This document shows, piece after piece, positions 7,952 through 16,015 of a stretch of 29,564 nt of DNA (position 1 is the stretch's first letter; each line of letters starts with the position of its first letter). The notes under the pieces were generated by a model. That model had not been told where the DNA came from. It searched no databases and saw only the letters and a program-made list of their open reading frames with translations. A program made the position numbers and the translations under genes. Source of the DNA: JAVBOP01 sp031550405 (GTDB lineage: Bacteria > Bacteroidota > Ignavibacteria > Kapaibacteriales > UBA2268); the NCBI GenBank assembly GCA_031550405.1, contig JAVBOP010000016.1:1-29564 (forward strand). Direction: 5' to 3'.

Positions 7952-8070
7952 TGAAAACTATAGCAAAATGTATTATGCTGTCATTTATGTTTATGCTTTA
8001 TAATAACTTACAGGCACAAGTCAGTTTGGTGAACTTGAGTAGCAAACCACAGGCAGCATGCTATTTATGA
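7951..8070 (+). pseudogene. Truncated exported ORF (39 aa), likely gene remnant
   Basis: An ATG overlapping the lipoprotein stop codon (TAATG), with GGAGG just upstream, opens a 39-codon frame. It begins MKTIAKCIMLSFMFMLYNN and has a signal-peptide cleavage site after LQAQ, a typical Bacteroidota pattern. After only about 16 mature residues it stops at TGA. A complete signal peptide and ribosome site with almost no mature protein suggest the 5' end of a lost envelope protein gene. A secreted microprotein is the alternative. A terminator follows 25 bases later. Confidence 0.5.
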
Positions 8071-8095
8071 TAAATAGAAATATAGTCAGCAATCA

Positions 8096-8132
8096 AGAGC
8101 CTCATCTATGGAAATCGTGAGAGGCTTTTTTT
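8096..8132 (+). terminator. Intrinsic terminator after the lipoprotein unit
   Basis: AGCCTC (8098-8103) pairs with GAGGCT (8121-8126), with a 17-base loop, followed by a run of six or more T. It separates the lipoprotein unit from the CoA-transferase gene. Confidence 0.65.
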
Positions 8133-8170
8133 GTATATTTGTATATTGTTGAAAAATTAATAAATATGCT

Positions 8171-8830
8171 ATGGATAAAAATCAAATACGTGGAATTGTT
8201 GCCAAGCGGGCGGCAAAAGAAATTAAAGATGGCTATGTGGTTAATCTCGGCATTGGTCTGCCAACGCTGATACCTAACTACTTACCTGAAAATGTGCATG
8301 TAATATTTCAATCGGAAAACGGGCTGCTTGGCATGGGACCAACGCCGAATCAAGGCAGCGAAGACCCTCACTTTACGAATGCAGGCGGCGCATTTATTAC
8401 CGCTATGCCTGGCGCTTCCACTTTCGACAGCGCAGCTTCTTTTGCTATCATTCGTGGCGGACGCGTTGATATATCAATACTTGGAGCGTTGCAGGTCGAT
8501 GAGAAAGGCAACCTTGCCAATTGGATGATTCCGGGCAAAAAAACTCCCGGCATGGGCGGTGCAATGGATTTGCTGGCTGGGGCAAGGCAGGTAATACTTG
8601 CGATGGAGCACACCGCTGGCGGCAATAAGAAGATACTGAAAGCCTGTACCCTGCCATTAACCGCCGCAGGCCAAGTCAATAAAATCATTACGGAAATGGG
8701 GGTTATGGATATTATCTCCGACGGTATTATTTTGCGGGAGCTGCATCCTGATTTTTCACTGGCAGACATTCAGGATGCCACCGAAGCCCAGTTAATTATA
8801 CCTCACAACCTGAAGCCAATGGATTTGTAG
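8171..8830 (+). CDS. 3-oxoacid / acetoacetate CoA-transferase subunit B
   Basis: Beta subunit (219 residues, normal length) of a class I CoA-transferase, which moves CoA between an acyl-CoA and a carboxylic acid through a covalent glutamyl-CoA intermediate. The catalytic glutamate is Glu49 in QSENGLLGMGP. Other family blocks are VNLGIGLPTL (24-33), GGAFITAMPGASTFDSAASFAIIRGGRVDISILGALQVDEKGNLANWMIPGK and PLTAAGQVNKIITEMGVMDI. Class I enzymes of this type are A2B2-like complexes of AtoD/ScoA and AtoA/ScoB; the A subunit gene is on neither side, so it must be elsewhere. In the lysine fermentation pathway such an enzyme generates acetoacetate or butyrate, which fits kamE nearby, but it could equally serve ketone-body metabolism (ScoB). 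There is no convincing ribosome site in front of the ATG. Confidence 0.93.
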   Translation: MDKNQIRGIVAKRAAKEIKDGYVVNLGIGLPTLIPNYLPENVHVIFQSENGLLGMGPTPNQGSEDPHFTNAGGAFITAMPGASTFDSAASFAIIRGGRVDISILGALQVDEKGNLANWMIPGKKTPGMGGAMDLLAGARQVILAMEHTAGGNKKILKACTLPLTAAGQVNKIITEMGVMDIISDGIILRELHPDFSLADIQDATEAQLIIPHNLKPMDL

Positions 8831-8991
8831 AATAGCAGGGAACTATGCTGATTGGGATTGTCTGGCAACAATAATATTGGAGTCTACCATTACCGAAACA
8901 GGATGACAGCACTTGCCTGCCGCACTTAAGCTATAATTAAAGCATGGGGTTATTATACCGATAATATCTTATACCACCTGAATAAAGAAGT

Positions 8992-9765
8992 ATGAAAAAG
9001 AAAAAAATACAAAACCAAAAAGTACATACTGATAGGTATTTAATAACTTATGCAGATCTTTTGACGCTGCTTCTGGGGCTGTTCGCAATTTTATTTGCTA
9101 CCTCCCAAGTTGATTTGGCGAAGTACCGCGAAGTTGCCGCCGCCATGAGCAACGTATTTAATCCGATTGAAAGCAATGAAAAAAAAGCGGATAAAATGGC
9201 TGTACCGAACACTAATTCGCTGGCACTGCCGCCGCCGCCTATTCTCATGACCAATAAAAACAATAAAAGCATTGAGCTTATACGCAATGAAACGCAAAGT
9301 GCTCTTAAGAACCTGATTACGGATAAAAAAATTAATTTTGATGTTACAAATAAGGGATTCAAGATAACATTAAATGAAAGCTTGTTGTTTCTTTCGGGCA
9401 GGTCTGAATTGCAGGCGGAAGCTGTAACTGTTTTGGATTCAATAGCTAACAGCCTGAAACTGATTAATAAGCAGATAAATATTGATGGACATACCGATGC
9501 AACGCCTTTGCGGTCGATGCGGTATGAATCCAATTGGCATCTATCGATGGCAAGGGCGTTGGCGGTGGCATATCAGCTTATGCGAAACGGGGTGCCGGAG
9601 CATGATATTGCCATACGGTCTTTTGGGGCACAGCGACCGGTTGCGGATAATGCCACCGAAGCTGGCAAAGAAAAGAACCGCAGGGTTGAAATTGTGATAA
9701 CGGATAAAGACGATAATGCTGCAGCGATACTCAATAAAAACCCATCGGACTCTCTACCACAATAG
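8992..9765 (+). CDS. MotB / OmpA-domain stator-like protein
   Basis: Protein of 257 residues with a short basic N-terminus (KKKKIQNQK), one membrane helix (about residues 17-38, YLITYADLLTLLLGLFAILF) carrying the ion-conducting Asp22 in the YAD motif, a plug/linker region with a Pro-rich stretch (LALPPPPI), and a C-terminal OmpA/MotB peptidoglycan-binding domain (about 125-240: INIDGHTDATPL, SMARALAVAYQLM, IRSFGAQRPV, EKNRRVEIVI). It is therefore an ion-driven stator unit that would sit in the inner membrane and grip the cell wall. No MotA partner or flagellar gene is adjacent, so a non-flagellar stator (gliding, ExbBD-like or MotAB-like of unknown use) is possible. AAAGAAG precedes the ATG. 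It converges on secF. Confidence 0.85.
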   Translation: MKKKKIQNQKVHTDRYLITYADLLTLLLGLFAILFATSQVDLAKYREVAAAMSNVFNPIESNEKKADKMAVPNTNSLALPPPPILMTNKNNKSIELIRNETQSALKNLITDKKINFDVTNKGFKITLNESLLFLSGRSELQAEAVTVLDSIANSLKLINKQINIDGHTDATPLRSMRYESNWHLSMARALAVAYQLMRNGVPEHDIAIRSFGAQRPVADNATEAGKEKNRRVEIVITDKDDNAAAILNKNPSDSLPQ

Positions 9766-9933
9766 CAATTATTTTTGAATATATAGAAAGAAAAAGACAT
9801 GATAATACCATTAATTTTTGTCCATTAAGCCAATTTTTAGCAAAAAAAAAGGAAGAGAAAAGTATCTGCAATTACGATTATGCCGCTAACATTTACAGTT
9901 AATTTATACAAGGAATTTGGATTATAAGCAAAT

Positions 9934-9968
9934 AAAAAAAAAGCCTGCGGAAAACAGACTTTTTTTTA
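9934..9968. terminator. Bidirectional terminator between motB-like and secF
   Basis: An A run, AAGCCTG, a seven-base loop, CAGACTT and a T run (9934-9968). The stem has one C-A mismatch on the + strand. It lies in the convergent gap, so it can serve both genes. Confidence 0.65.
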
Positions 9969-9983
9969 TTTCACAATGCGGAA

Positions 9984-10895
9984 TTATTTCTTTACAACTG
10001 CATTCTTCCTGCGTTCTGTGAGCCAGACAACAAATGAAGTGGAGATGTAGATTGATGAATATACACCAAAAATAGTACCAAGCGTCATAACGATTGCGAA
10101 TGGCTTCAGCACTGGTCCGCCGAACAGGATGAGTGTAAAGAGCACGATTAATACTGTTAATACCGTGATAATAGTACGGCTTAGCGTGTCATTAATGCTT
10201 TTATTCGCAATTTCCAATATTCCTTTGCCTTTCATTATTTCAGATTCTTCGCGAATACGGTCGAATATAATCACGGTGTTATTGATAGAATAACCTATTA
10301 CGGTAAGCATTGCAGCGAGTATGCTTTGATTAATTTCCATATTGAATACTCCCAGCTTGCCTAAAATAACAGCAACAGAAAATGAGATAACTACATCGTG
10401 AAAAATCGCAATAACCGCACCAAGCCCGAACACAAACTCAAATCTAAACGCAATGTATATAAGCAGAGCTATTAATGCTATACCAACCGCTATAAATGCC
10501 TGCGTACGCAATTCAGCACCCATTTTAGGACCTATTTGATCCATTTTCAGCACATTCATTTTCACTTCAGGTATCGCTTTATCAATGGCTTCGCCTATTT
10601 CTTTGGGAGTATTTGCCGATTGCTTTATACGTATGATAAACTGGTTTTCTTCGCCGAAAGATTTAATCTCCGTGCCTTCAATACCCAATGATTCAACAGC
10701 TTCCCTGATGCGTTCCGTTTCCACGTGGCTTTCAAATTGTACAGCAAGCTCTGTACCGCCTTCAAAATCAATACCATAGTCTAAACCAATAAGTGCAACT
10801 GTTGCAATGCCTGCAACGATTATTATTACTGATAATGTTAAAAATATTTTTCTCTTAGATAAGAAATCAAAATTCGTTTTTCCAAAAAATTGCAT
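9984..10895 (-). CDS. secF: Protein translocase subunit SecF
   Basis: Inner-membrane RND-type subunit of the SecDF complex that uses proton flow to pull proteins through SecYEG. The 303 residues contain TM1 (about 17-37), the SecF signature GIDFEGG (41-47), a small periplasmic domain and five C-terminal helices. The helix signature GYSINNTVIIFDRIREE (201-217) is present, but the acidic residue usual in GYS-x-ND is Asn206 here. GGAAGGAG lies about 8 bases before the ATG. It follows secD by 20 bases on the minus strand, so the two form an operon. SecF is separate from SecD, unlike the fused SecDF of Bacteroidia. Confidence 0.97.
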   Translation of the reverse strand: MQFFGKTNFDFLSKRKIFLTLSVIIIVAGIATVALIGLDYGIDFEGGTELAVQFESHVETERIREAVESLGIEGTEIKSFGEENQFIIRIKQSANTPKEIGEAIDKAIPEVKMNVLKMDQIGPKMGAELRTQAFIAVGIALIALLIYIAFRFEFVFGLGAVIAIFHDVVISFSVAVILGKLGVFNMEINQSILAAMLTVIGYSINNTVIIFDRIREESEIMKGKGILEIANKSINDTLSRTIITVLTVLIVLFTLILFGGPVLKPFAIVMTLGTIFGVYSSIYISTSFVVWLTERRKNAVVKK

Positions 10896-10915
10896 TTATA
10901 TCTTCTCCTTCCTTA

Positions 10916-13066
10916 TTAGTTATTAGAATGTTTAGATTGTCCAAAACTGACGGAGCTATTTTTACTGATCATCAGTTCAAAAATAGCCTTTGTTATAAGT
11001 ATAGCTGTAAACAGTGTTGCAAGGATACCTATCATTAATGTAAGGGCAAAGCCTTGTATAGGACCGCTACCGAAGTAATATAGCACCAAACCGGTGATAA
11101 AGGTCGTGATATTGGAGTCGAGGATGGCGCTCATAGCTTTCTTATAGCCTTCATCGACAGCAGCACGCACAGAGCGTCCGCTTGCCAACTCTTCTCTAAT
11201 ACGTTCATTTATAAGCACGTTAGCATCCACTGCCATACCGATTGTCAATATGATACCTGCAATACCGGGTAGCGTAAGCGTTCCGCCCAATGCTGCAAGC
11301 ACAGCAAGGATGACAGATACGTTTATTATCACGGCAATATCAGCCACAATGCCTGCAATGGAGTAATATACCAGCATGAATATAATCACAAGCAATGCCG
11401 CAACGACACTTGCCATAAGCCCGCTATTAATAGAATCTTCACCTAAAGAAGGACCAACAAGCCTTTCTTCTATAATCTGAACAGGCGCTTTTAATGCGCC
11501 AGCCTTGAGTACAATTTCAAGCAAATGTGCCTCTTCGGCGTTTGCCATACCTGTTATGCTCGAACTTCCATTAGGTATTTTATTAATAACATTGGGAGCA
11601 GAATATACTCTGTCATCAAGCACAATAGCTATCTGCTTATTAACATTGGCGCCGGTAATTCTTGCCCAGCTTTCGGCACCGTCGGCATTCATTTGCATGG
11701 ACACTACCGGTGAATTGGTCGTCGGGTCAAAAGTAGCTCTTGCATCTGTTATAACATCGCCTGTAAGCTCTGCATCTTTTTTCAAGGCATAGAAATCATA
11801 TATTTCAACATTAGCCTGTTTAATAAATCTTTCATCAGGCTTGGCGTTGATAGCAATCTGTATATCTATTGGCAAAAATGACTTAATATCCGGACGCTGC
11901 AACATAAGCAAGAACATATTCATAGAATCTTTGAGTATTCTAAATGTATACTTGCCTTCTGGAATATCTTCATTCATGTAGCCGAAATTCACCACTTGGG
12001 CTTGTTCGCCGGTACCTTGCAAATAGAAAGTTGAAAACATTGAAGTGAAAGGGTGGTCAGCAAGGTATTTCTTTTGTGCTTCTTCATCCGACAAGCCTTC
12101 ATAAGGATTATTGGATTTTTTTGCTGAATCCGGAGCTTTTGCTGAATCTGCCTGCGCTATATCTCCAGAAGCTGTATCTCCTGTTTTAGCATTATTGGCA
12201 GCAAGCGTTGTATCCTTTTTCGCAGTATCCGCAGCAGCTGCAGTGCTGTCCGAAGCAGTGCCGGCTGGCGTAATCTCTTCTTCCGGAGCGAGCCCTTGCT
12301 TTATTCTGCTTTTCTGGACTAAATATTTATCAATTTTGTTAAATGCCTTAACAATCTCTTCATCATTTTTTACCAGCTTAAATTCAAGGCGTGCAGTTGT
12401 CTGAAGCAAACTCATCATTTCACCGCGGTTTTGTACACCCGGCAATTCAAGCACTATACGTCTTGCACCACTTTTTTGAATATTGGGTTCGCTAACGCCA
12501 TATTGGTCAATACGCTGGCGGATAACCTCCTGCGCCTGATCTATAGCCTGATCGGCATTAGTTTGAAGTTTCTCAATAATTTTCTCTTCAGAAATATCAC
12601 GAAAATCATTTGTTTCAAAATAATTTAGCAGTGATTTCCCTTTGGGGCGGGCAATCGCATCAAAGTTCTTCAAAAAAATATCAATAGCAGACTCTTCAGA
12701 ATGTTCTGCTTCCTGATAGGTTTTGCTGATTATTTCGGTAAAAGTTTCATCAATCGCCTCCGACTGAGCGCTCTCCTCAATTAGCTTGACAATATCAACT
12801 TCCATCGTAACATACATACCGCCGCGAAGGTCAAGCCCAAGTTTCAGCCGATTTTTTTTAGCAGAAATCAAATCTTCACCGTATGCACGATAAAAATTAT
12901 CCATAATTTGCAAAGAATCTTCGCTTGTTCCCGCCTTGTTTGCTTGCTCTAATGCCTCTTTTTCCCTGGTCTCTATCCTGCTTGCATTATAGGTTGGGAA
13001 AAGTAGGATTAATGATGCAAGTATTGGCAATACAATAAGTGCAATTTTTCCTAAATGTTTTTTCAA
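10916..13066 (-). CDS. secD: Protein translocase subunit SecD
   Basis: Large partner of SecF (716 residues, longer than the common 500-620). TM1 spans about 7-24, GLDLRGG is at 77-83, the P1 region RQRIDQYGVSEPNIQKSGARRIVLELPG at 183-210, and the six-helix RND core at 545-700 includes GMAVDANVLINERIREE (610-626) with the proton-relay Asp614. An insertion at about 265-320 is almost only Ala, Asp, Thr, Ser and Lys (STAAAAD, DTASGD, DSAK repeats), a flexible linker inside the periplasmic region. The start is TTG at 13066 with a strong GGAGG six bases upstream, giving MKKHLGK. It is first gene of the secD-secF operon. No fusion with SecF is present. Confidence 0.97.
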   Translation of the reverse strand: MKKHLGKIALIVLPILASLILLFPTYNASRIETREKEALEQANKAGTSEDSLQIMDNFYRAYGEDLISAKKNRLKLGLDLRGGMYVTMEVDIVKLIEESAQSEAIDETFTEIISKTYQEAEHSEESAIDIFLKNFDAIARPKGKSLLNYFETNDFRDISEEKIIEKLQTNADQAIDQAQEVIRQRIDQYGVSEPNIQKSGARRIVLELPGVQNRGEMMSLLQTTARLEFKLVKNDEEIVKAFNKIDKYLVQKSRIKQGLAPEEEITPAGTASDSTAAAADTAKKDTTLAANNAKTGDTASGDIAQADSAKAPDSAKKSNNPYEGLSDEEAQKKYLADHPFTSMFSTFYLQGTGEQAQVVNFGYMNEDIPEGKYTFRILKDSMNMFLLMLQRPDIKSFLPIDIQIAINAKPDERFIKQANVEIYDFYALKKDAELTGDVITDARATFDPTTNSPVVSMQMNADGAESWARITGANVNKQIAIVLDDRVYSAPNVINKIPNGSSSITGMANAEEAHLLEIVLKAGALKAPVQIIEERLVGPSLGEDSINSGLMASVVAALLVIIFMLVYYSIAGIVADIAVIINVSVILAVLAALGGTLTLPGIAGIILTIGMAVDANVLINERIREELASGRSVRAAVDEGYKKAMSAILDSNITTFITGLVLYYFGSGPIQGFALTLMIGILATLFTAILITKAIFELMISKNSSVSFGQSKHSNN

Positions 13067-13239
13067 AAAAAACCTCCATCTTTATATGAATTAGAATATA
13101 CTAAAATTATCAAAAGTTTGCTTAAAAAAGACTACAAATTTACTTCTATTATTTCAATTAACAAAGCAAAATATTTTCAAAATTTATTTTTTTTAACTTC
13201 AAGAGATTTTGATTTTTATGAACAGACGCAATACGTGTC

Positions 13240-13263
13240 TTTTATTAAAAAATATTCATAAAA
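13240..13263 (+). repeat. 24-bp TATTCATAAAT element, copy 3
   Basis: TTTTATTAAAA, AA, TATTCATAAAA. It lies 5 bases beyond the stop codon of the minus-strand barrel gene ending at 13268 and 173 bases upstream of secD. Confidence 0.65.
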
Positions 13264-13267
13264 CTGT

Positions 13268-13909
13268 CTATGGTATCATATATGATACACCTATATTCAG
13301 ACCTGTGTTGAATAAATCGAAGGGCAAGTCGCCACCGAAAAGAGTGTTAACAAACCTGATGTTGCTTTCAATAGCAATATATTTTGATACAGGCAATGAC
13401 GAGCCAAGAACAAATATAACAGGTATATCTGCAGACGATATATAAGATACATCCATAACATTACCCTTATTATCCATATATCCCAACTCCAAACCTAAAT
13501 ATGGTCGCAAGCCTTTATGAGATAGAAACAGATTGATGCCTAATGTTATCGGAAGACTTGAAATATTGGCGGTTAGCCGTTTACCAGCTTCGGTAACTTC
13601 AAATGGATAATTATTATATGCAATATTTGCCGATACAAACCAGCTGCGGGAAATGGTATGATGATAAAAAACAGCAGCACCAAAACCATTATTCCAATTG
13701 GCATCAATAATTTGTAAACCTATCGTGCCGCCAATGCGAGATAAGGGTTGCGGTGCACGCGATCTCAATATTTTTTTCCTTTCTATTGATGTTAGCTTTA
13801 TGGTATCCCGTACCGCAGGCTCATAATCGGAAGTATTTGTTTGTTGTGAAAATGAATTATTTTTAATAAACAATGCAATGACTGCAATAAATAAAAATTT
13901 CTTATACAT
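13268..13909 (-). CDS. Outer-membrane beta-barrel protein, paralog A
   Basis: Protein of 213 residues with a signal peptide (residues 1-21, ending SFSQQ). A short segment (about 40-55: SIERKKILRSRAPQPLSRIGG) leads into alternating amphipathic strands (GTIGLQIIDANWNNGFGAAVFYHH, SWFVSANIAYNNYPFE, GLRPYLGLELGYMD), ending NIGVSYMIP with an aromatic/hydrophobic C-terminus typical of small OmpA-like or porin-like barrels. AAGGGG precedes the ATG. It is clearly related to the gene just upstream (LSRIGGTIGLQI versus PSRLGAVIGLQI; KGLRPYLGLELG versus KGVRPYIGVEFG; NIGVSY at both C-termini), so it is a tandem duplication. Its function is unknown. Confidence 0.75.
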   Translation of the reverse strand: MYKKFLFIAVIALFIKNNSFSQQTNTSDYEPAVRDTIKLTSIERKKILRSRAPQPLSRIGGTIGLQIIDANWNNGFGAAVFYHHTISRSWFVSANIAYNNYPFEVTEAGKRLTANISSLPITLGINLFLSHKGLRPYLGLELGYMDNKGNVMDVSYISSADIPVIFVLGSSLPVSKYIAIESNIRFVNTLFGGDLPFDLFNTGLNIGVSYMIP

Positions 13910-13951
13910 ATTTTCCCCTTGTGTTTATATTTTTTTAAGATGCTTTATTTA

Positions 13952-14656
13952 TTATGGAAATGAATAAGATACCCCAATATTAACACTGCCAATATATTCG
14001 CTATCTTCTTGAAATAAGTTAATTTTAACATTTCCATCAATAGATAGTTGAGGCGAGACAGGTGCTGAAAAGCCTAATATCGGAAATAGAAGTAATGGAT
14101 AAATATCTCTACTATAAGTATTGTTAACGATTGCATCATAGCCATCTATAACCGTGTGTGTGTTATATATTCTGAATATAGCTCCAAACTCTACACCTAT
14201 ATAAGGGCGTACGCCTTTTTGAGTAAAAAATACATTAAATCCTAATGAAACAGGTATGTCTGACACACTGCCTTCTTCAGTATTGTCTATGAATACATAA
14301 CCAGAGTCTTCTCTGATAATTGCATAAGTGTAATGTTGTTTTTCCCTTATGGAATAATAATTATATCCTGTATTAAAAGACATAAACCAATATTTGCTCA
14401 ATGTTTGGTGATAATATGCCGTAATGCCAAAGCCATTGCTAAAACCGCTATTTTCCGGTATTTGCAAACCGATAACAGCGCCCAGCCGCGAAGGAGGAGC
14501 AGGCGTTCGCCATGATAATACTTTTTCTATTTCCTCCTGTGTCAGTTCAAGGCTATCATTTGCAACTACCGCATCGCTGAAGGCATTTTCCTCTTGTGCA
14601 ATGGCTATATTGGTAATAATGAATGCCAAGCATATTATTAAAGCTATTTTATACAT
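13952..14656 (-). CDS. Outer-membrane beta-barrel protein, paralog B
   Basis: Protein of 234 residues with signal peptide MYKIALIICLAFIITNIAIAQ, then LTQEEIEKVLSWRTPAPPSRLGAVIGLQIP and a series of barrel strands ending SVNIGVSYSFP (terminal Phe-Pro). It is a paralog of the gene 43 bases downstream, with the same order of motifs and a slightly longer loop in the middle (EEGSVSDIPVSLGFNVFFTQKGVRPYIGVEFG). The two probably belong to one transcription unit. A 24-bp element lies 12 bases upstream of the ATG. No family with a known function was recognised. Confidence 0.75.
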   Translation of the reverse strand: MYKIALIICLAFIITNIAIAQEENAFSDAVVANDSLELTQEEIEKVLSWRTPAPPSRLGAVIGLQIPENSGFSNGFGITAYYHQTLSKYWFMSFNTGYNYYSIREKQHYTYAIIREDSGYVFIDNTEEGSVSDIPVSLGFNVFFTQKGVRPYIGVEFGAIFRIYNTHTVIDGYDAIVNNTYSRDIYPLLLFPILGFSAPVSPQLSIDGNVKINLFQEDSEYIGSVNIGVSYSFP

Positions 14657-14668
14657 CGTTTATCTATA

Positions 14669-14692
14669 ATTTATTAAAAAATATTCATAAAT
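14669..14692 (+). repeat. 24-bp TATTCATAAAT element, copy 4
   Basis: ATTTATTAAAA, AA, TATTCATAAAT, identical to copy 2. It lies between the end of the propeller gene (14699) and the start of barrel paralog B (14656). Confidence 0.75.
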
Positions 14693-14698
14693 ATGCAG

Positions 14699-15842
14699 TT
14701 ATTGCATGATATGCGGTTCTTTGGTTAGAATAGATATACCACGTACTGGACTCATACTGTTGTCATCTATACCAAACCATTTGTAATTATTCGAATCAAT
14801 AGCTACGGCAACAACTTTATTCCCGCCAATGCCACTGTTTTGCATTGTATATGTTACCCAGTTTTTGCCGTCAAACCGTGTTGTCCCATACGCATTATTA
14901 TAACCATTATTATATATAAACCACTCATTATCTTCCTTATCTACAACGACTTGCAGTATTGAGTTAGATTGAAGTCCGCTATTTGATATATTATATGTTG
15001 TCCATGTTGCACCATCAAACTTTGTAATGCCTTCAGAAGATGTAAACCACTTCCTTTTATGCCTGTCAATATATATCAAACTCCCGCATTTACTGTTGGT
15101 TTCGTTAATAAATTGGCAATTCGTCGTTGTATCAAATGCGAAAATATCATAAGGTTCATTATTATATTTTTTCGCCATTTTCCAATTTTTCTCATCAAAT
15201 ATCATAAGCCCGCGAGATGAATTAATCCACACATTATTATCATCATCTATTGTAACGTTATAAAACATGTGGCTTTCAGGACCTTTCCTAATGCCTAAGT
15301 AATACTCCGTCCAATTTACACCATCAAATCTCTTTAAATATCCATGGCTTGAAACAGCCCAAACAGTACCGTTTTTATCAACAGCAACGTTTGTGGTGGT
15401 ATAGTCGTGAAATATATAGTTTTCAATTCCAATTATTCCGCCATCATATATGACAGACCAATTAGTGCCATCAAATTTATATAATCCTAAACCAGTTCCA
15501 AACCACTTATTGTCTTGATTATACAATAAATATACAATATACACTAGATTTTATAGGAGTATTATCTCTATTATAAATCGTCCACTTATGCCCATCAAAC
15601 ATGCGAACACCTTGACCAAAACTACCTTTACATCCTACCCAAACATTATTTTTCGCATCAACAGCCATGCAGGTAATGGTTGAATAAACAAAATCGCCAT
15701 CTTTGTTGTTGTCGCTATCGTATATCGTCCAGCCATCATTTTCATACATATCCATTAAGTTGCCTATATTATAAGGGTTACTATAATTGCTATCACAGGC
15801 GAAAAGAAGAATCGAAAAAATTATAAGTAATATATATTTCAC
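14699..15842 (-). pseudogene. Seven-blade beta-propeller lipoprotein, frameshifted
   Basis: Two overlapping frames belong to one gene. The 5' part (15842 to 15519, 107 codons) has a lipoprotein signal (LLFAC, Cys16) and one propeller unit (CMAVDAKNNVWVG, then GVRMFDGHKWTIY). It runs out of frame at 15519-15521. The 3' part (from about 15520 to 14699) continues directly with NQDNKWFGTGLGLYKFDG and five further units of the same form (V-A-V-D-x-N-x-x-W-F, then L-x-x-FDG-x-NW-x-Y). Deleting one T-A pair near 15522 restores IDNQDNKW at the junction and gives seven units in all, the number expected for a closed propeller. The units resemble the two-component-regulator propeller (Reg_prop) repeats. 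No other domain follows, so it would be a periplasmic or surface lipoprotein. Real mutation, phase variation and sequencing error are all possible. Confidence 0.8.
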
Positions 15843-15875
15843 AGGCTTCTTTTTGTATTATATAAAAAATAATTC

Positions 15876-15906
15876 CAAATTAATGATTTTTACATTGCTA
15901 ACCAAA
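15876..15906 (-). promoter_or_regulatory. Bacteroidota-type promoter of the propeller gene
   Basis: On the minus strand, TTTG (15906-15903), exactly 19 bases, then TTAATTTG (15883-15876), which is seven of eight matches to TAnnTTTG. The start site would be near 15869, 27 bases before the ATG at 15842. Confidence 0.5.
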
Positions 15907-15916
15907 GAAATTCATG

Positions 15917-15940
15917 ATTTATGAATAAATATTCATAAAT
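15917..15940. repeat. 24-bp TATTCATAAAT element, copy 5 (symmetric)
   Basis: ATTTATGAATA, AA, TATTCATAAAT: the two 11-base arms are exact reverse complements. It is in a divergent gap, 10 bases upstream of the -33 box of the propeller promoter and 33 bases before a TAAATTTG box (15974-15981) of the + strand gene. Confidence 0.8.
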
Positions 15941-15973
15941 GTATCTGTTCGTGGTTTTTTGAAAAAAATTGGT

Positions 15974-15981
15974 TAAATTTG
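15974..15981 (+). promoter_or_regulatory. Possible -7 box (TAAATTTG) of the DUF6588-like gene
   Basis: TAAATTTG matches TAnnTTTG and lies 34 bases before the ATG at 16016. No TTTG is at the right distance upstream, so only the -7 part is supported. Confidence 0.35.
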
Positions 15982-16015
15982 TCGGAGTTATGTAACTGCT
16001 TTTTAATGTGAATTA

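Noticed and set aside
12111..12404. Ala-rich + strand ORF
   Set aside because: It is the antisense image of the low-complexity insertion in secD.
13055..13445. Small + strand ORFs between secD and the barrel gene
   Set aside because: They lie in AT-rich spacer or antisense to supported genes and show no domain, signal peptide or ribosome site.
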